From NCBI RefSeq assembly GCF_000482385.1, contig NZ_AXVD01000011.1, positions 124,001 to 188,000 of the forward strand: a stretch of 64,000 nt of DNA, read 5' to 3'. The stretch comes from Nocardia sp. CNY236. Its GTDB lineage: Bacteria > Actinomycetota > Actinomycetes > Mycobacteriales > Mycobacteriaceae. Made by a program: the position numbers and the translations under genes. The first letter of the stretch is position 1, and the number at the start of each line of letters is the position of its first letter. Below are positions 27,081 to 34,896 of the stretch, piece by piece. The notes below the pieces were generated by a model, which was given only the letters and a program-made list of their open reading frames with translations, had not been told where the DNA came from and ran no database searches.

Positions 27081-27608
27081 TCAGACCTCGACGATTCCTT
27101 TGCGGTGCCGTTGTGCCAGATCCACATAGATCGCCGGGTTCATCTGAACCCACACCTGCGCCTGACTGCCTTCCTCGATCGGTCCCTTCACCCTGGCGGG
27201 GGCGCCAACCGCCAGAACTCGGTCGGGAATCTCCGCGCCGGGCGGCACCAGCGATTGCGCGGCGATCATGCTACCGGTACCGATCTTCGCCAGGTCCAGC
27301 ACAACGGTGCCATTGCCCACGATGGTTTCCGCGCCGACCGAGCAGCCGTGGAACACCACGCTGTGCGCGATAGTGGCGCCGGAGCCGATCTCCATCGGCA
27401 CGTCCGGTGGTACATGTAGTACCGCATTGTCCTGGATGTTCGCCCGTTCCCGGATGATGATCGGTGCGAAATCCGCACGCAGTACCGCGCCGTACCAGAT
27501 CGAGGCCCCCGCCTCGACGCGTATGTCACCGATCAGTGTCGCGGTCGGTGCGATGAACGCGCTCGGATCGACCTGAGGCCGCTTGCCTTCGAATTCGTAG
27601 AGGGGCAC
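27081..27608 (-). CDS. Gamma-carbonic anhydrase family hexapeptide protein
   Basis: This 175-residue protein is a left-handed beta-helix of the gamma-class carbonic anhydrase family. The three zinc-ligand histidines expected for the family are present: His65 (AVLHVPP), His82 (TIAHS) and His87 (VFHGC). The hexapeptide pattern is regular from about residue 15 to 125. The start is a GTG at 27608 (VPLYEFEGK); a second GTG two codons upstream is possible. The glutamate acting as proton shuttle in the archaeal enzyme is not conserved in this short subfamily, so carbonic anhydrase activity should not be assumed. The gene is converging on the phosphoribosyltransferase gene. Confidence 0.88.
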   Translation of the reverse strand: MPLYEFEGKRPQVDPSAFIAPTATLIGDIRVEAGASIWYGAVLRADFAPIIIRERANIQDNAVLHVPPDVPMEIGSGATIAHSVVFHGCSVGAETIVGNGTVVLDLAKIGTGSMIAAQSLVPPGAEIPDRVLAVGAPARVKGPIEEGSQAQVWVQMNPAIYVDLAQRHRKGIVEV

Positions 27609-27766
27609 TCCCACACTGTAGGCAAACGACTCACGCCCGCGGTCGGCACTGCCGGACCCCGCCCAGCCGGCGAGACACTGCTGCGCCCGATCCGATCGGA
27701 TGCCCACACCTCGGCGAGACGGTGAGTTGCCCCGGTCGGGCTGTTGGCACTCGACCGTCGCGTGGT

Positions 27767-28621
27767 TCAGCGCTCGAAGGACGCGGCGGAGGCGCGGGCG
27801 ACCGCGGCGACCACGGGCCGCAGTTGGGCGGTGAACTGCTGTGCGGTCACGGCGGTAACTTCTACGTCGGTGTCGGTCCGGACCGTGTAGCGACCGTCGG
27901 CGACGACATCGAGCCAGCACAGCACGGCGGATGGCTGCGACTCGTCGTCGCTGCGGCGTGCGGAGACGACGACCTGGCCGACACCGTCGCGTTGCTGCTT
28001 CAGCAGCGTGCGGATTCGTGCCGAAGTGGACGGACCCGCTACCGGAACAGTCACCAGATCGCGGCTGTCGGTATCGACCTGCGCCACGGGAGCGGTCAAC
28101 CGTGACAGGGTGCCGGGCACGTTCTGCGGCAACATCGAAACGATTCGCGCGCACAGTCCTTTGGAGCCACCGGCGAACAACCGCACCGCGCCGCCGCGGT
28201 CAGGTGTAGCCCCCGGGCGCTGCGCCGCTACCACGGCGATGTTTCCTGTGACGGTGCCGAGGATCCGCACCGGACGAACGTCGCTGCGGGACCCGGGAGC
28301 GTCCGCCGCTGCCGGCGCCTGCTCCGGCGACGACGGCCGGCCCGGAAGGGATTCGGGCGAGACCGATGCGGGATCACGTTGACCGAACACTTCGATGCGA
28401 ATGTCGGGCTGTGCGAGAACGCGTAGTGCAGCCTCGAGGTCGGCATCCAGTACCTGATCGCACCATCGGATGAGTGCGGGCAGCTGGGCAGCGCGCTCGG
28501 CCGTGTCGCGCGCGGACAGGCGCACGGCGAGTGGATAGGGGATGCGATCACCATCGGTGCGCGACCAGGCCAGAGCGAACTGGTCCGGGCTCAGTGTCCA
28601 GTTCACTCGTCCTCGGTCCAT
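27767..28621 (-). CDS. espG: ESX secretion-associated EspG-family chaperone
   Basis: This protein of up to 284 residues begins WTLSPDQFALAWSRTD and continues DRIPYPLAVR, a pattern typical of EspG proteins. In mycobacteria these bind the hydrophobic tip of PE/PPE heterodimers and deliver them to the matching type VII secretion system. The gene overlaps the end of the PPE-like gene. Two starts are possible: ATG at 28621 (19-bp overlap) or GTG at 28606, a 4-nt GTGA overlap that also begins right at the conserved segment. The region after residue 110 has a low-complexity insertion (PSSPEQAPAAADAPG). No core ESX genes (EccB-E, MycP) lie in this window. Confidence 0.85.
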   Translation of the reverse strand: MDRGRVNWTLSPDQFALAWSRTDGDRIPYPLAVRLSARDTAERAAQLPALIRWCDQVLDADLEAALRVLAQPDIRIEVFGQRDPASVSPESLPGRPSSPEQAPAAADAPGSRSDVRPVRILGTVTGNIAVVAAQRPGATPDRGGAVRLFAGGSKGLCARIVSMLPQNVPGTLSRLTAPVAQVDTDSRDLVTVPVAGPSTSARIRTLLKQQRDGVGQVVVSARRSDDESQPSAVLCWLDVVADGRYTVRTDTDVEVTAVTAQQFTAQLRPVVAAVARASAASFER

Positions 28622-30024
28622 TCGCCCAGCACGGGCGGTGTCGTGGGCGCGGACGATCCTTCGTCGTGCTCGGCGGGTTCGAGGAAGTCGCTCAGGTCGT
28701 CCAGGTCGATGTCGTCGGCATCGTCCTGGGCCGCCGGGGCGCGCGCTGCGGTGGAGTTCGAGACCCGGTGTGCTGACGGTCTCGGCGCATCGGCGGTAGC
28801 CAGAGCGCCGCCCATCAGGCCGCCGACTGTACCTGCGCCAAGGCTGGTGACTGCGTCGCCACCGTCATTCCGATCGCTGTGCTTGTGGGACCTTTCCGGT
28901 GCTGTGCGGCTCCCGGCGCCGGGGGCCGCCGGCTCGGACGCATCGACAGTCGTGGCTGGGGCGGATGTGTTTGCCGCGACGGCGCGGACGCCGGACGCCG
29001 TGGCACTGGTCGGGAACGGAGTTCCTACGTCGTGCATGGCCTGGTGAGCGCCGCTGGGCGCGGTCCGACCATGGGCCGCGCCGTCGCCCGCGGCCCTCGC
29101 TGGCGCGACGCCGGCAGTGGTCGTCGACGGGGTCGAACCACCTGGGGCGGGTGGGTTCGTGGCCTCCATGGCGCGGCCGGAGGTGGTGTCCATGACCTGG
29201 CCGGAGGCGGTGTCCATGGCCTGGCCGGAGGCGGTGTCCATGGCCTGGCCGGAGGCGGTGGCGGCCGTGGTTCGGCCGGAGTCGATCGTTGCTTGGGCCG
29301 ACGCTTCATCGGAAGCCGTCGACACCGCAGTATCGGCAGAAGCCTCGAGGTTCGGTTCGGCCTCGAGGTTCGGGTCTCGTGCGCGAATGGGGCGCGTGTC
29401 GGTGGTGTCGGGCGGAATCGGTTGCATATCGGAGACGGTTTCCGGTGCCGAGGCACCAGTGGCGCGAAATGCGGGCACGCCAATGCCGGTGCCGATGAAC
29501 GCACCGACGTAGACGTCGTCCATCACCCGCACAACGTCTTGGCGCGCGTGCTCACTCGCCTTCTGCTGGTCGATATTGCTACTGGCTCGGTCGGGATTCA
29601 ACAGCGCCGCACCGAGATCCACTGCGACCTCGGGCGGCTCGGACACCGCGGCTCGCACGGTTTCTGCTGCATCACATGCTCGGCCGAGGCGGTATGCGAC
29701 CACGGCGAACACTTCGGCGAGGTCGTGACCGTCACGTTCGAAGGCGCTCATTGCCGCCTCGGCGCTCGCGGCCGCTGCGCCGCGCCACCCGTCCGCGATC
29801 GCCGCACGGATCTCGCTGTGCGTCTGAGCAACTGCCTCGGATACCGCCGCAGCGGTCTCGTTCCAGACCTGCGCGCCACCTGCGAGCACCGCCGGGTCCA
29901 GTTGCTGGACCCGAGCGTGGATCTCGGCATGAGTGAGACTGTCGAAAACCTCGACCGTCGGCGCGTACGGTGGGTCGGTGCGTTGATCCGTAGTCGGCGT
30001 GCCGGCATGTGATTGCCTAAGCAT
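28603..30024 (-). CDS. PPE-like type VII secretion substrate
   Basis: This 473-residue protein has an N-terminal helical domain (about 25-180) with a WxG turn (DGWRGAAAASAE), as in PPE and WXG100 proteins. A short segment that may contact the tip chaperone follows, then a long Thr/Ala/Ser-rich disordered region and an acidic C-terminus ending in DEWTEDE-like residues. Four 8-residue MDTASGQA-type repeats lie near residues 255-287. The ATG at 30024 sits inside the last codons of the PE-like gene (8-nt overlap ATGCTTAG), so translation is coupled. With the PE-like gene before it and espG after it, this is a PE-PPE-EspG arrangement. A canonical Pro-Pro-Glu N-terminus is not present. Confidence 0.75.
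   Translation of the reverse strand: MLRQSHAGTPTTDQRTDPPYAPTVEVFDSLTHAEIHARVQQLDPAVLAGGAQVWNETAAAVSEAVAQTHSEIRAAIADGWRGAAAASAEAAMSAFERDGHDLAEVFAVVAYRLGRACDAAETVRAAVSEPPEVAVDLGAALLNPDRASSNIDQQKASEHARQDVVRVMDDVYVGAFIGTGIGVPAFRATGASAPETVSDMQPIPPDTTDTRPIRARDPNLEAEPNLEASADTAVSTASDEASAQATIDSGRTTAATASGQAMDTASGQAMDTASGQVMDTTSGRAMEATNPPAPGGSTPSTTTAGVAPARAAGDGAAHGRTAPSGAHQAMHDVGTPFPTSATASGVRAVAANTSAPATTVDASEPAAPGAGSRTAPERSHKHSDRNDGGDAVTSLGAGTVGGLMGGALATADAPRPSAHRVSNSTAARAPAAQDDADDIDLDDLSDFLEPAEHDEGSSAPTTPPVLGEWTEDE
29162..29257 (-). repeat. 24-bp tandem repeat, about four copies, inside the PPE-like gene
   Basis: Three near-identical 24-bp units of GTGTCCATGGCCTGGCCGGA type (29186-29257) and one degenerate unit before them lie head to tail. 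On the coding strand they encode the octapeptide MDTASGQA or close variants. Confidence 0.95.
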
Positions 30025-30463
30025 GAATGGACCCCGATCCGCCGATCTGGTCGACCGCGCTGGCTAGCCTCTGATCGGCCTGATGATAGGCGGCAGCCGC
30101 AGTACGCAAGATCTGTGCGAGTTCCCGTGCAGTGGTGGCGTATTCGAGTAATCGGGTGAGTGCGCCATCGGCCTTGTGTTCGAAACCGGTCTGCAGCGCA
30201 GCGCCGGAGGCGAATCCGCCGAAGCCGGGCAGTTCCGTTGCCGTGCGCAGCACCGCGACCTGCGCTTCGATCCGGTCGGCCAGGCACTCGTAGGCATCTG
30301 CACATCGTTCGTGCACACCATCGGCAACCAGAAGGCCATCGATCCACAGCGCACCATCATCGACGGCCCGGTTGAGCGCGGCGACATTGGCGGCGGCTGC
30401 GGGTTCGGCGCCGGTTGCGGCGGCTGCGGGTTCGGCGCCGAATTCGTTCTCCTGCACAGGCAT
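30017..30463 (-). CDS. PE/EspC-like small secreted substrate with YxxxD motif
   Basis: This 148-residue, mostly helical protein begins with an Ala-Glu-rich tail and contains two long helices (about 30-75 and 95-140). Near its C-terminus it has the motif YHQAD, which matches the YxxxD/E export signal of type VII secretion substrates. The partner encoded immediately downstream carries the complementary WxG motif. In known pairs, helix-turn-helix partners with these two motifs form the secreted heterodimer. A GGGGGA site precedes the ATG at 30463. It lies next to a 24/23-bp tandem array in the divergent intergenic region. No match to a named family beyond this pattern is claimed. Confidence 0.68.
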   Translation of the reverse strand: MPVQENEFGAEPAAAATGAEPAAAANVAALNRAVDDGALWIDGLLVADGVHERCADAYECLADRIEAQVAVLRTATELPGFGGFASGAALQTGFEHKADGALTRLLEYATTARELAQILRTAAAAYHQADQRLASAVDQIGGSGSIHA

Positions 30464-30627
30464 CTGCACCGTCCCCCTTCCTCGGTCGGAGAGCGTGTTC
30501 GATTCCTCGGCGTCGCACCATCTCCACGACACCCGGTATCCGCTCCGCGAAGTCTGCGGTGACTCGCGTGCGCCGGCGGGTGTCCAGCAGAGGGGATACC
30601 ACGCAATTCTAAACAGAACCCTCCCCC

Positions 30628-30876
30628 AGGCTGCGGGAATCAATCTCGCCGGGGCTCTGGGGAACAGCTCGTCCGAGGGTTTGGGGAACGGCCTTCGGAG
30701 GCTGTGGGGAAAGGCCTCTCCGAGGCTGTGGGGAAAGGCCTCTCCGAGGCTGTGGGGAAAGGCCTCTCCGAGGCTGTGGGGAAAGGCCTCTCCGAGGCTG
30801 TGGGAAAGGCCTCTCCGAGGCTGTGGGAAAGGCCTCTCCGAGGCTGTGGGAAAGGCCTCTCCGAGGCTGTGAAGAG
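30628..30876. repeat. Minisatellite: ten 24/23-bp units, each with a GCCTC-TCC-GAGGC hairpin
   Basis: Four identical 24-bp units of AGGCTGTGGGGAAAGGCC type (30699-30794) are followed by three identical 23-bp units lacking one G (30795-30863) and a broken eighth. Three progressively degenerate units (30628-30698) precede them. Every junction between units forms the inverted repeat GCCTC-TCC-GAGGC. The gradient from degenerate to identical copies suggests expansion at the right side of the array. Confidence 0.95.
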
Positions 30877-30969
30877 GTCGCACCGCATCCGAAGCTGTCG
30901 GGATACACGAGGACACGAAATCATCTGTGCCCCGGAATTTCTGACCGTTTTGGAAATCGGTTAAGGTTT

Positions 30970-30998
30970 GCTGTTCCAGTCGAGTTGGCTGGGACAGC
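30970..30998 (+). promoter_or_regulatory. Hairpin directly upstream of the ribosome-binding site of the 31007 gene
   Basis: GCTGTTCCAG (30970-30979) pairs with CTGGGACAGC (30989-30998) over 10 bp with one G-U pair and a 9-nt loop. It ends immediately before the AAGGGGA site (30999-31005) of the downstream gene. In the mRNA leader it could affect initiation or stability; it could also be an operator for a dimeric protein. Confidence 0.4.
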
Positions 30999-31006
30999 AA
31001 GGGGAT

Positions 31007-31585
31007 ATGACAGTGAATTTCAGGAAGTACGCTGCTACAGCCATGCTGGCAATCGGCACCACTGCTATTGCGGCTGGTACGGCTCACGGAACGCCGACCG
31101 CTGAGACGGTGTTGGCCGACCAGGGGATCGATCACGGGATCCAGTACGAGTCGGTGCTCGACAGTGACGCTCGCCTGGTGACCACGGTGGCGGACGGTCG
31201 GTTCGAGCTCACGGAGGGTGCCGTGACTCTCTCCGACGAGGATGGCGCACTGGTCGCTACCATCCCGCTGGCGCACGAGATCGCAAACGACACCGTTACG
31301 CTCGAACCGGTCGTGGCCGATGATGGTCGGCGGTTGGAGTTGACCAACTCCGCGCTGCCGAGTGGGACCAACATCGGCTATGCAGCCGATCAATATCGCT
31401 TGCAGCGGGCGGGCGAGGCAGCTGGAATCGGTGCTCTGATCGGTGCTCTGATCGGGCTGCCACTTCTGATCGGCATCATTCCGGGGGCCGTGTTCGGTGC
31501 GCTGCTGGGCGCCGTGATCGGCTACACCCAGCCTGTACCCGATGAGATCGAAAACCCGCAGCCGGCTCCGATCCAGGCAGGATAG
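31007..31585 (+). CDS. Secreted hypothetical protein with glycine-zipper C-terminus
   Basis: This 192-residue protein is preceded by a strong AAGGGGA site. It starts with a signal peptide (MTVNFRKYAATAMLAIG... ending at AHG, about residue 28). The middle is a polar, beta-rich domain (about 35-125). Near the C-terminus a hydrophobic segment with regular small residues (GIGALIGALIGLPLLIGIIPGAVFGALLGAVIG) may form a helical membrane hairpin of glycine-zipper type. A Pro-rich tail follows. I do not recognise the family. Similar small exported proteins with glycine-zipper ends occur in nocardiae, but function is unknown. A clear hairpin terminator lies 16 bp after the stop. Confidence 0.75.
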   Translation: MTVNFRKYAATAMLAIGTTAIAAGTAHGTPTAETVLADQGIDHGIQYESVLDSDARLVTTVADGRFELTEGAVTLSDEDGALVATIPLAHEIANDTVTLEPVVADDGRRLELTNSALPSGTNIGYAADQYRLQRAGEAAGIGALIGALIGLPLLIGIIPGAVFGALLGAVIGYTQPVPDEIENPQPAPIQAG

Positions 31586-31600
31586 CGGTCTCGACACCAC

Positions 31601-31636
31601 CGTCCTGGTGTTGGAAGGCAATCCAGCACCAGGACG
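31601..31636 (+). terminator. Terminator hairpin after the 31007 gene
   Basis: CGTCCTGGTG (31601-31610) pairs perfectly with CACCAGGACG (31627-31636). The stem can extend inward through TTGG/CCAG with one mismatch, leaving a loop of about 8 nt. It starts 16 bp after the stop codon. Confidence 0.75.
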
Positions 31637-31734
31637 CTGTGGTTGGGGTTCGACTGGTCCGAGGGCTGGCGGCCCGGTGCGTCGTCCATCATGATCCGCT
31701 CTGCGCGGCGACGTCTTTCGTCACCGAGGCAGCT

Positions 31735-31740
31735 ATACTG
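31735..31740 (+). promoter_or_regulatory. Possible -10 element of the beta-propeller gene
   Basis: TATACT lies 54 bp upstream of the ATG at 31794 and fits the actinobacterial -10 consensus. No convincing -35 hexamer is seen at 17-18 bp, so the call rests on this element alone. Confidence 0.3.
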
Positions 31741-31793
31741 CGTCGCGGATACCACCTTCCGAGCTGAGGGGCCGCGTTGAGGACTTTTCATCG

Positions 31794-32714
31794 ATGAAAG
31801 CCGTCCGACCTCGCCTCGCTGGGCTCTCGGCCGCAGCACTGGCAATGGGCGCAGCGATCGCGCCGGTCGCCACAGCTCAGCCCAGCGATGCTGCCCCGCC
31901 TCCCTCCTGTGTCGGCGCCACAGCGACTACCGCCGTGCCTTTCGAGATTCCGATCGTCGATTGGTCGGAGAACGTTGGCTACGATGCGCAGGAGAACATG
32001 TGGGTATCCCGGCTCAACCGCAACGAAGTACAACGCTATGACTCAGCGGGGACGCTCACGGCAACCGTGCCGGTGGAATTGCCCGGCGCGGTTCGGCTCG
32101 GCCCCGACGGGTTGCTGTATGTGGTCTATGGCGCTTCGCCCACCAGTGTCGTTCGTCCAGGTGGCATCGTTCGTTTCGATCCCTCGGCTGCCGCGCCCGA
32201 GCCCGAGATATTCGTCTCGGGGCTCACGATGCCCAACGGCGCCGCATTCGATGCTCGAGGCGACCTGTACGTCGCGACCCTGTCCGGTGTGGTGAAGATT
32301 CGTTCCGAGGCGCCGGCCGAGGACGCATGGGAGCAGTTCGTAGCCGCGCCGGCGGCCAGTGGCGTTGCTGCACATGACGACATGGTGTACGTGACCACCA
32401 ACGGTGGTCCGTTGGGTCGGATCGTTCGCATCCCGATCTCTGCCCCCGAGGAACACAGCATCGTCGCAGACCTGTCTGCTCCGGTGGCCGGTCTACCGGA
32501 TTTCGCCGATGACCTCCTGGTCGATTCGGAGGGAATCGCTTACGTCACCACACTCGCCGGACAATTGGTCCGCGTCGATCCGGCAACCGGCACTACATGC
32601 ACGATTGTGTACGACCAGCCGATGACCGCAGTCGCCACCGTGCCCGACCAGCCGAACGAACTGGTTGCGAGCACAGAGAGCGGTGCGATCCTGCGTATTC
32701 GTCTGTCCAGGTGA
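31794..32714 (+). CDS. Exported SMP-30/NHL-type beta-propeller protein
   Basis: This 306-residue protein starts with a signal peptide (MKAVRPRLAGLSAAALAMGAA..., cleavage probably after ATA, about residue 28). It continues as a six-bladed beta-propeller with repeated G-x-L-Y-V-type blade motifs (GPDGLLYVVYG, DARGDLYVATL, DSEGIAYVTTL). This pattern places it with SMP-30/gluconolactonase or strictosidine-synthase-like proteins. No clear metal-ligand set is visible, so enzymatic activity is uncertain; a binding role outside the cell is as likely. It follows the 31007 gene after a terminator and is separately transcribed. Confidence 0.78.
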   Translation: MKAVRPRLAGLSAAALAMGAAIAPVATAQPSDAAPPPSCVGATATTAVPFEIPIVDWSENVGYDAQENMWVSRLNRNEVQRYDSAGTLTATVPVELPGAVRLGPDGLLYVVYGASPTSVVRPGGIVRFDPSAAAPEPEIFVSGLTMPNGAAFDARGDLYVATLSGVVKIRSEAPAEDAWEQFVAAPAASGVAAHDDMVYVTTNGGPLGRIVRIPISAPEEHSIVADLSAPVAGLPDFADDLLVDSEGIAYVTTLAGQLVRVDPATGTTCTIVYDQPMTAVATVPDQPNELVASTESGAILRIRLSR

Positions 32715-32787
32715 GGCGGGTGGCTTGTGACCTGGCTGCACCCCTGCACGCCGGCCGGCCGATTCTCGCGGATCGGACTGCGATCGG

Positions 32788-33516
32788 CTAGGGAGCAGTG
32801 GATGCGGAAGTGTCCGGACCCGGCGCGACCAATCCTGGGATGACCCGCGCAGTATCGAGGACAGGTGCGGTCTTCGGCTCGTCCGGCACGGTGAACAGGC
32901 CTACCGTGGGAGTCATCACGCAGTGCGCGAATGGGTAGTCGATGATGCCCCACATCGAAGCGAGCACTGTGCCCGGACCGCTCTCGACCGTCTTGGACAG
33001 TGACGGCATGCCGTATTCGGTCATGTCGTCGAGTGGGGCGACGCCGCTGGCGCCGGTGTTCACGTTGACCCACGCGACGACGAGCCCAGAGGCGAGTGCA
33101 GTGCCAGGGTGCGCGGGTGTCGCGCTGAACCGCAGCGTGCTGGGCGTGACATTCAAGTCCGAGGCATTGCCCGCGAGCGCGTCGTCCGGGGCATTGGTGG
33201 ACGCTGCGGCGACGATCGTGGTAATCGGGCCATTGCTCCCGCAGCCGAAGGTGGGCGCTGCATAAGCGAAGGGAGTGAAGGCGCTCGCAATCACGCGCAG
33301 TTGGTCGGCGTCGGTGTGTGTCGCGTACTGGACGACCGCGTCGATGCCGGCTTGTGTGGCGGGATCGGATTCTGCACTCTCGATCAGCTCGTCCAACCCG
33401 GACTGCAGTGGTGTCGGGCCGGGTGCGGCGGCAACTGGACTCGTGCCCATCAGCGCTGTGCCGATACCGACAGATACCGCGATCGCTGTGGCGCGCGCGA
33501 GGGTCCTGCTGTGCAC
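32788..33516 (-). CDS. Exported hypothetical protein
   Basis: This 242-residue protein begins at a GTG (33516) preceded by AGGAG at good spacing. A signal peptide (VHSRTLARATAIAVSVGIGTALMG, cut after AAA near residue 33) precedes a domain with several glycine-rich turns. Two cysteines, in TFGCGSNG and FAHCVMTP, could form a disulfide. The C-terminal tail is Pro/Ser/Thr-rich. It resembles uncharacterised exported proteins of mycolic-acid bacteria, but I cannot name a family. It is convergent with the beta-propeller gene and divergent from the acyl-CoA dehydrogenase pair. Confidence 0.72.
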   Translation of the reverse strand: MHSRTLARATAIAVSVGIGTALMGTSPVAAAPGPTPLQSGLDELIESAESDPATQAGIDAVVQYATHTDADQLRVIASAFTPFAYAAPTFGCGSNGPITTIVAAASTNAPDDALAGNASDLNVTPSTLRFSATPAHPGTALASGLVVAWVNVNTGASGVAPLDDMTEYGMPSLSKTVESGPGTVLASMWGIIDYPFAHCVMTPTVGLFTVPDEPKTAPVLDTARVIPGLVAPGPDTSASTAP

Positions 33517-33717
33517 TCGTTCTCCTGCATACCGAACTCTTCGGGGTCCCCGCCCCTGGGGAGCAAGGTACCAGCTCGCCGGATCCAGCGTGTCGGGAGC
33601 GGCGGGGGTGAGAGGTCTGGGATGGGTCCGCGTACCTCGGCTGTGATCCAGTCGACAGACGAACAACTTCGCAGGGTAGTTTCGACCCTGAAGTACGAGA
33701 CACGCAGGGAGATGCGT

Positions 33718-34887
33718 ATGAAACTATCCTTGTCGCCCGATGACGCCGCCTTTCGCGACGAGCTGCGCGCGTTCTATCGGACCGAGATCCCTGACGACCT
33801 TCGCGAGCGGGTCCGCAATGGTCGGGGGCTGACCAGTGACGTCGTCACCGCGCACAAGATCCTCAACGACCACGGCATAGCGGTACCGCACTGGCCGGTC
33901 GAGTGGGGTGGCAAGGATTGGACGCCGATGCAGCGGCATATCTGGCAGGACGAGATGCAACTCGCATCGGTGCCGGAGCCACTGACCTTCAATGCGCAGA
34001 TGGTCGGACCCGTGATCGCCCACTTCGGATCCAAGGAACTCAAGCAACGATTCCTGCCCCCCACCGCGGCGCTGGACATCTGGTGGTGCCAGGGCTTCTC
34101 CGAACCGGACGCCGGCTCGGACCTGGCGTCGTTGCGCACCACCGCGGTTCGCGACGGCGACTCCTACCTGGTCAACGGCCAGAAGATCTGGACCACGGCA
34201 GCCCAGCACGCAGACTGGATCTTCTGCCTGGTCCGCACCGATCCCAACGCACGAAAGAAGCAGGCGGGTATCTCGTTTCTGCTGTTCGATGTGAAGGCTC
34301 CCGGCGTCACCATCCGTCCGATCAAATTGATCGACGGTGGCTACGAAGTGAACGAGGTCTTCTTCGAGAATGTTCGGGTGCCTGCCGACCAGCTGGTCGG
34401 CGAGGAGAACATGGGCTGGACCTACGCGAAGTTTCTGCTGGGCAACGAACGCACCGGTATCACCGGAGTCGGACGTACCAAGGTCATGGTCGGTGTCGCC
34501 AAGCAGCACGCCGCCGAGGTCCGGTTGGGTGCTGGAACGTTGCTGGATGATCCGGTGTTCGCTACGCGGGTCGCCGAACTGGAGAACGAGTTGCTCGCGT
34601 TGGAGCTCACCCAGCTGCGAGTGGTCGCCGACTCCGCGGAGGGCAAACCGAATCCGGTCTCCTCGGTGTTGAAGCTGCGCGGTTCCGAGCTGCAGCAAGC
34701 GGCGACCGAGCTGCTGCTGGACATTGCCGGTCCGGACGCCGTTCCGGTGGATGCAGAGGATATCGCGTCGCCCTCCTGGGCGCAGCGCAGTGGACCGCAC
34801 TACCTGAACTACCGCAAGACAACCATCTACGGAGGCTCCAGCGAGGTGCAGCGCACCATCATCGCCTCCACGATCCTCGGATTGTGA
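33718..34887 (+). CDS. Acyl-CoA dehydrogenase, FadE family (first of a pair)
   Basis: This 389-residue flavoprotein dehydrogenates acyl-CoA at the alpha-beta position. The FAD/substrate signature CQGFSEPDAGSDLASL is at about residues 122-137, and the C-terminal YGGSSEVQRTIIA motif carries the glutamate/FAD-contact region. The ATG at 33718 is chosen because GGAG lies 7-8 nt upstream; an ATG two codons earlier is too close to that site. A second, more divergent FadE gene begins 9 bp after its stop. Such adjacent pairs in actinobacteria often form alpha2beta2 heterotetramers, as in the steroid side-chain enzymes. The substrate is unknown; branched or ring-bearing CoA esters are plausible. Confidence 0.9.
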   Translation: MKLSLSPDDAAFRDELRAFYRTEIPDDLRERVRNGRGLTSDVVTAHKILNDHGIAVPHWPVEWGGKDWTPMQRHIWQDEMQLASVPEPLTFNAQMVGPVIAHFGSKELKQRFLPPTAALDIWWCQGFSEPDAGSDLASLRTTAVRDGDSYLVNGQKIWTTAAQHADWIFCLVRTDPNARKKQAGISFLLFDVKAPGVTIRPIKLIDGGYEVNEVFFENVRVPADQLVGEENMGWTYAKFLLGNERTGITGVGRTKVMVGVAKQHAAEVRLGAGTLLDDPVFATRVAELENELLALELTQLRVVADSAEGKPNPVSSVLKLRGSELQQAATELLLDIAGPDAVPVDAEDIASPSWAQRSGPHYLNYRKTTIYGGSSEVQRTIIASTILGL

Positions 34888-34896
34888 GGCGACATC

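Larger units (their letters stand above)
30464..31006. other. 543-bp divergent intergenic region containing a minisatellite
   Basis: This gap lies between the PE-like gene (start 30463, minus) and a small secreted-protein gene (start 31007, plus). It contains the 24/23-bp array at 30628-30876 and a 10-bp hairpin at 30970-30998 directly upstream of the plus-strand ribosome-binding site. Because the repeat units change from 24 to 23 bp, no frame stays meaningful across the array and it is very unlikely to be coding. Confidence 0.75.

Noticed and set aside
30628..30876. CRISPR array
   Set aside because: The units are directly contiguous with no unique spacers.
30464..31006. Coding frames across the 24/23-bp array (for example repeating GEAFPHSL-like peptides)
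   Set aside because: The unit length changes from 24 to 23 bp, so no single frame is maintained, and the peptides arise only from the repeat.
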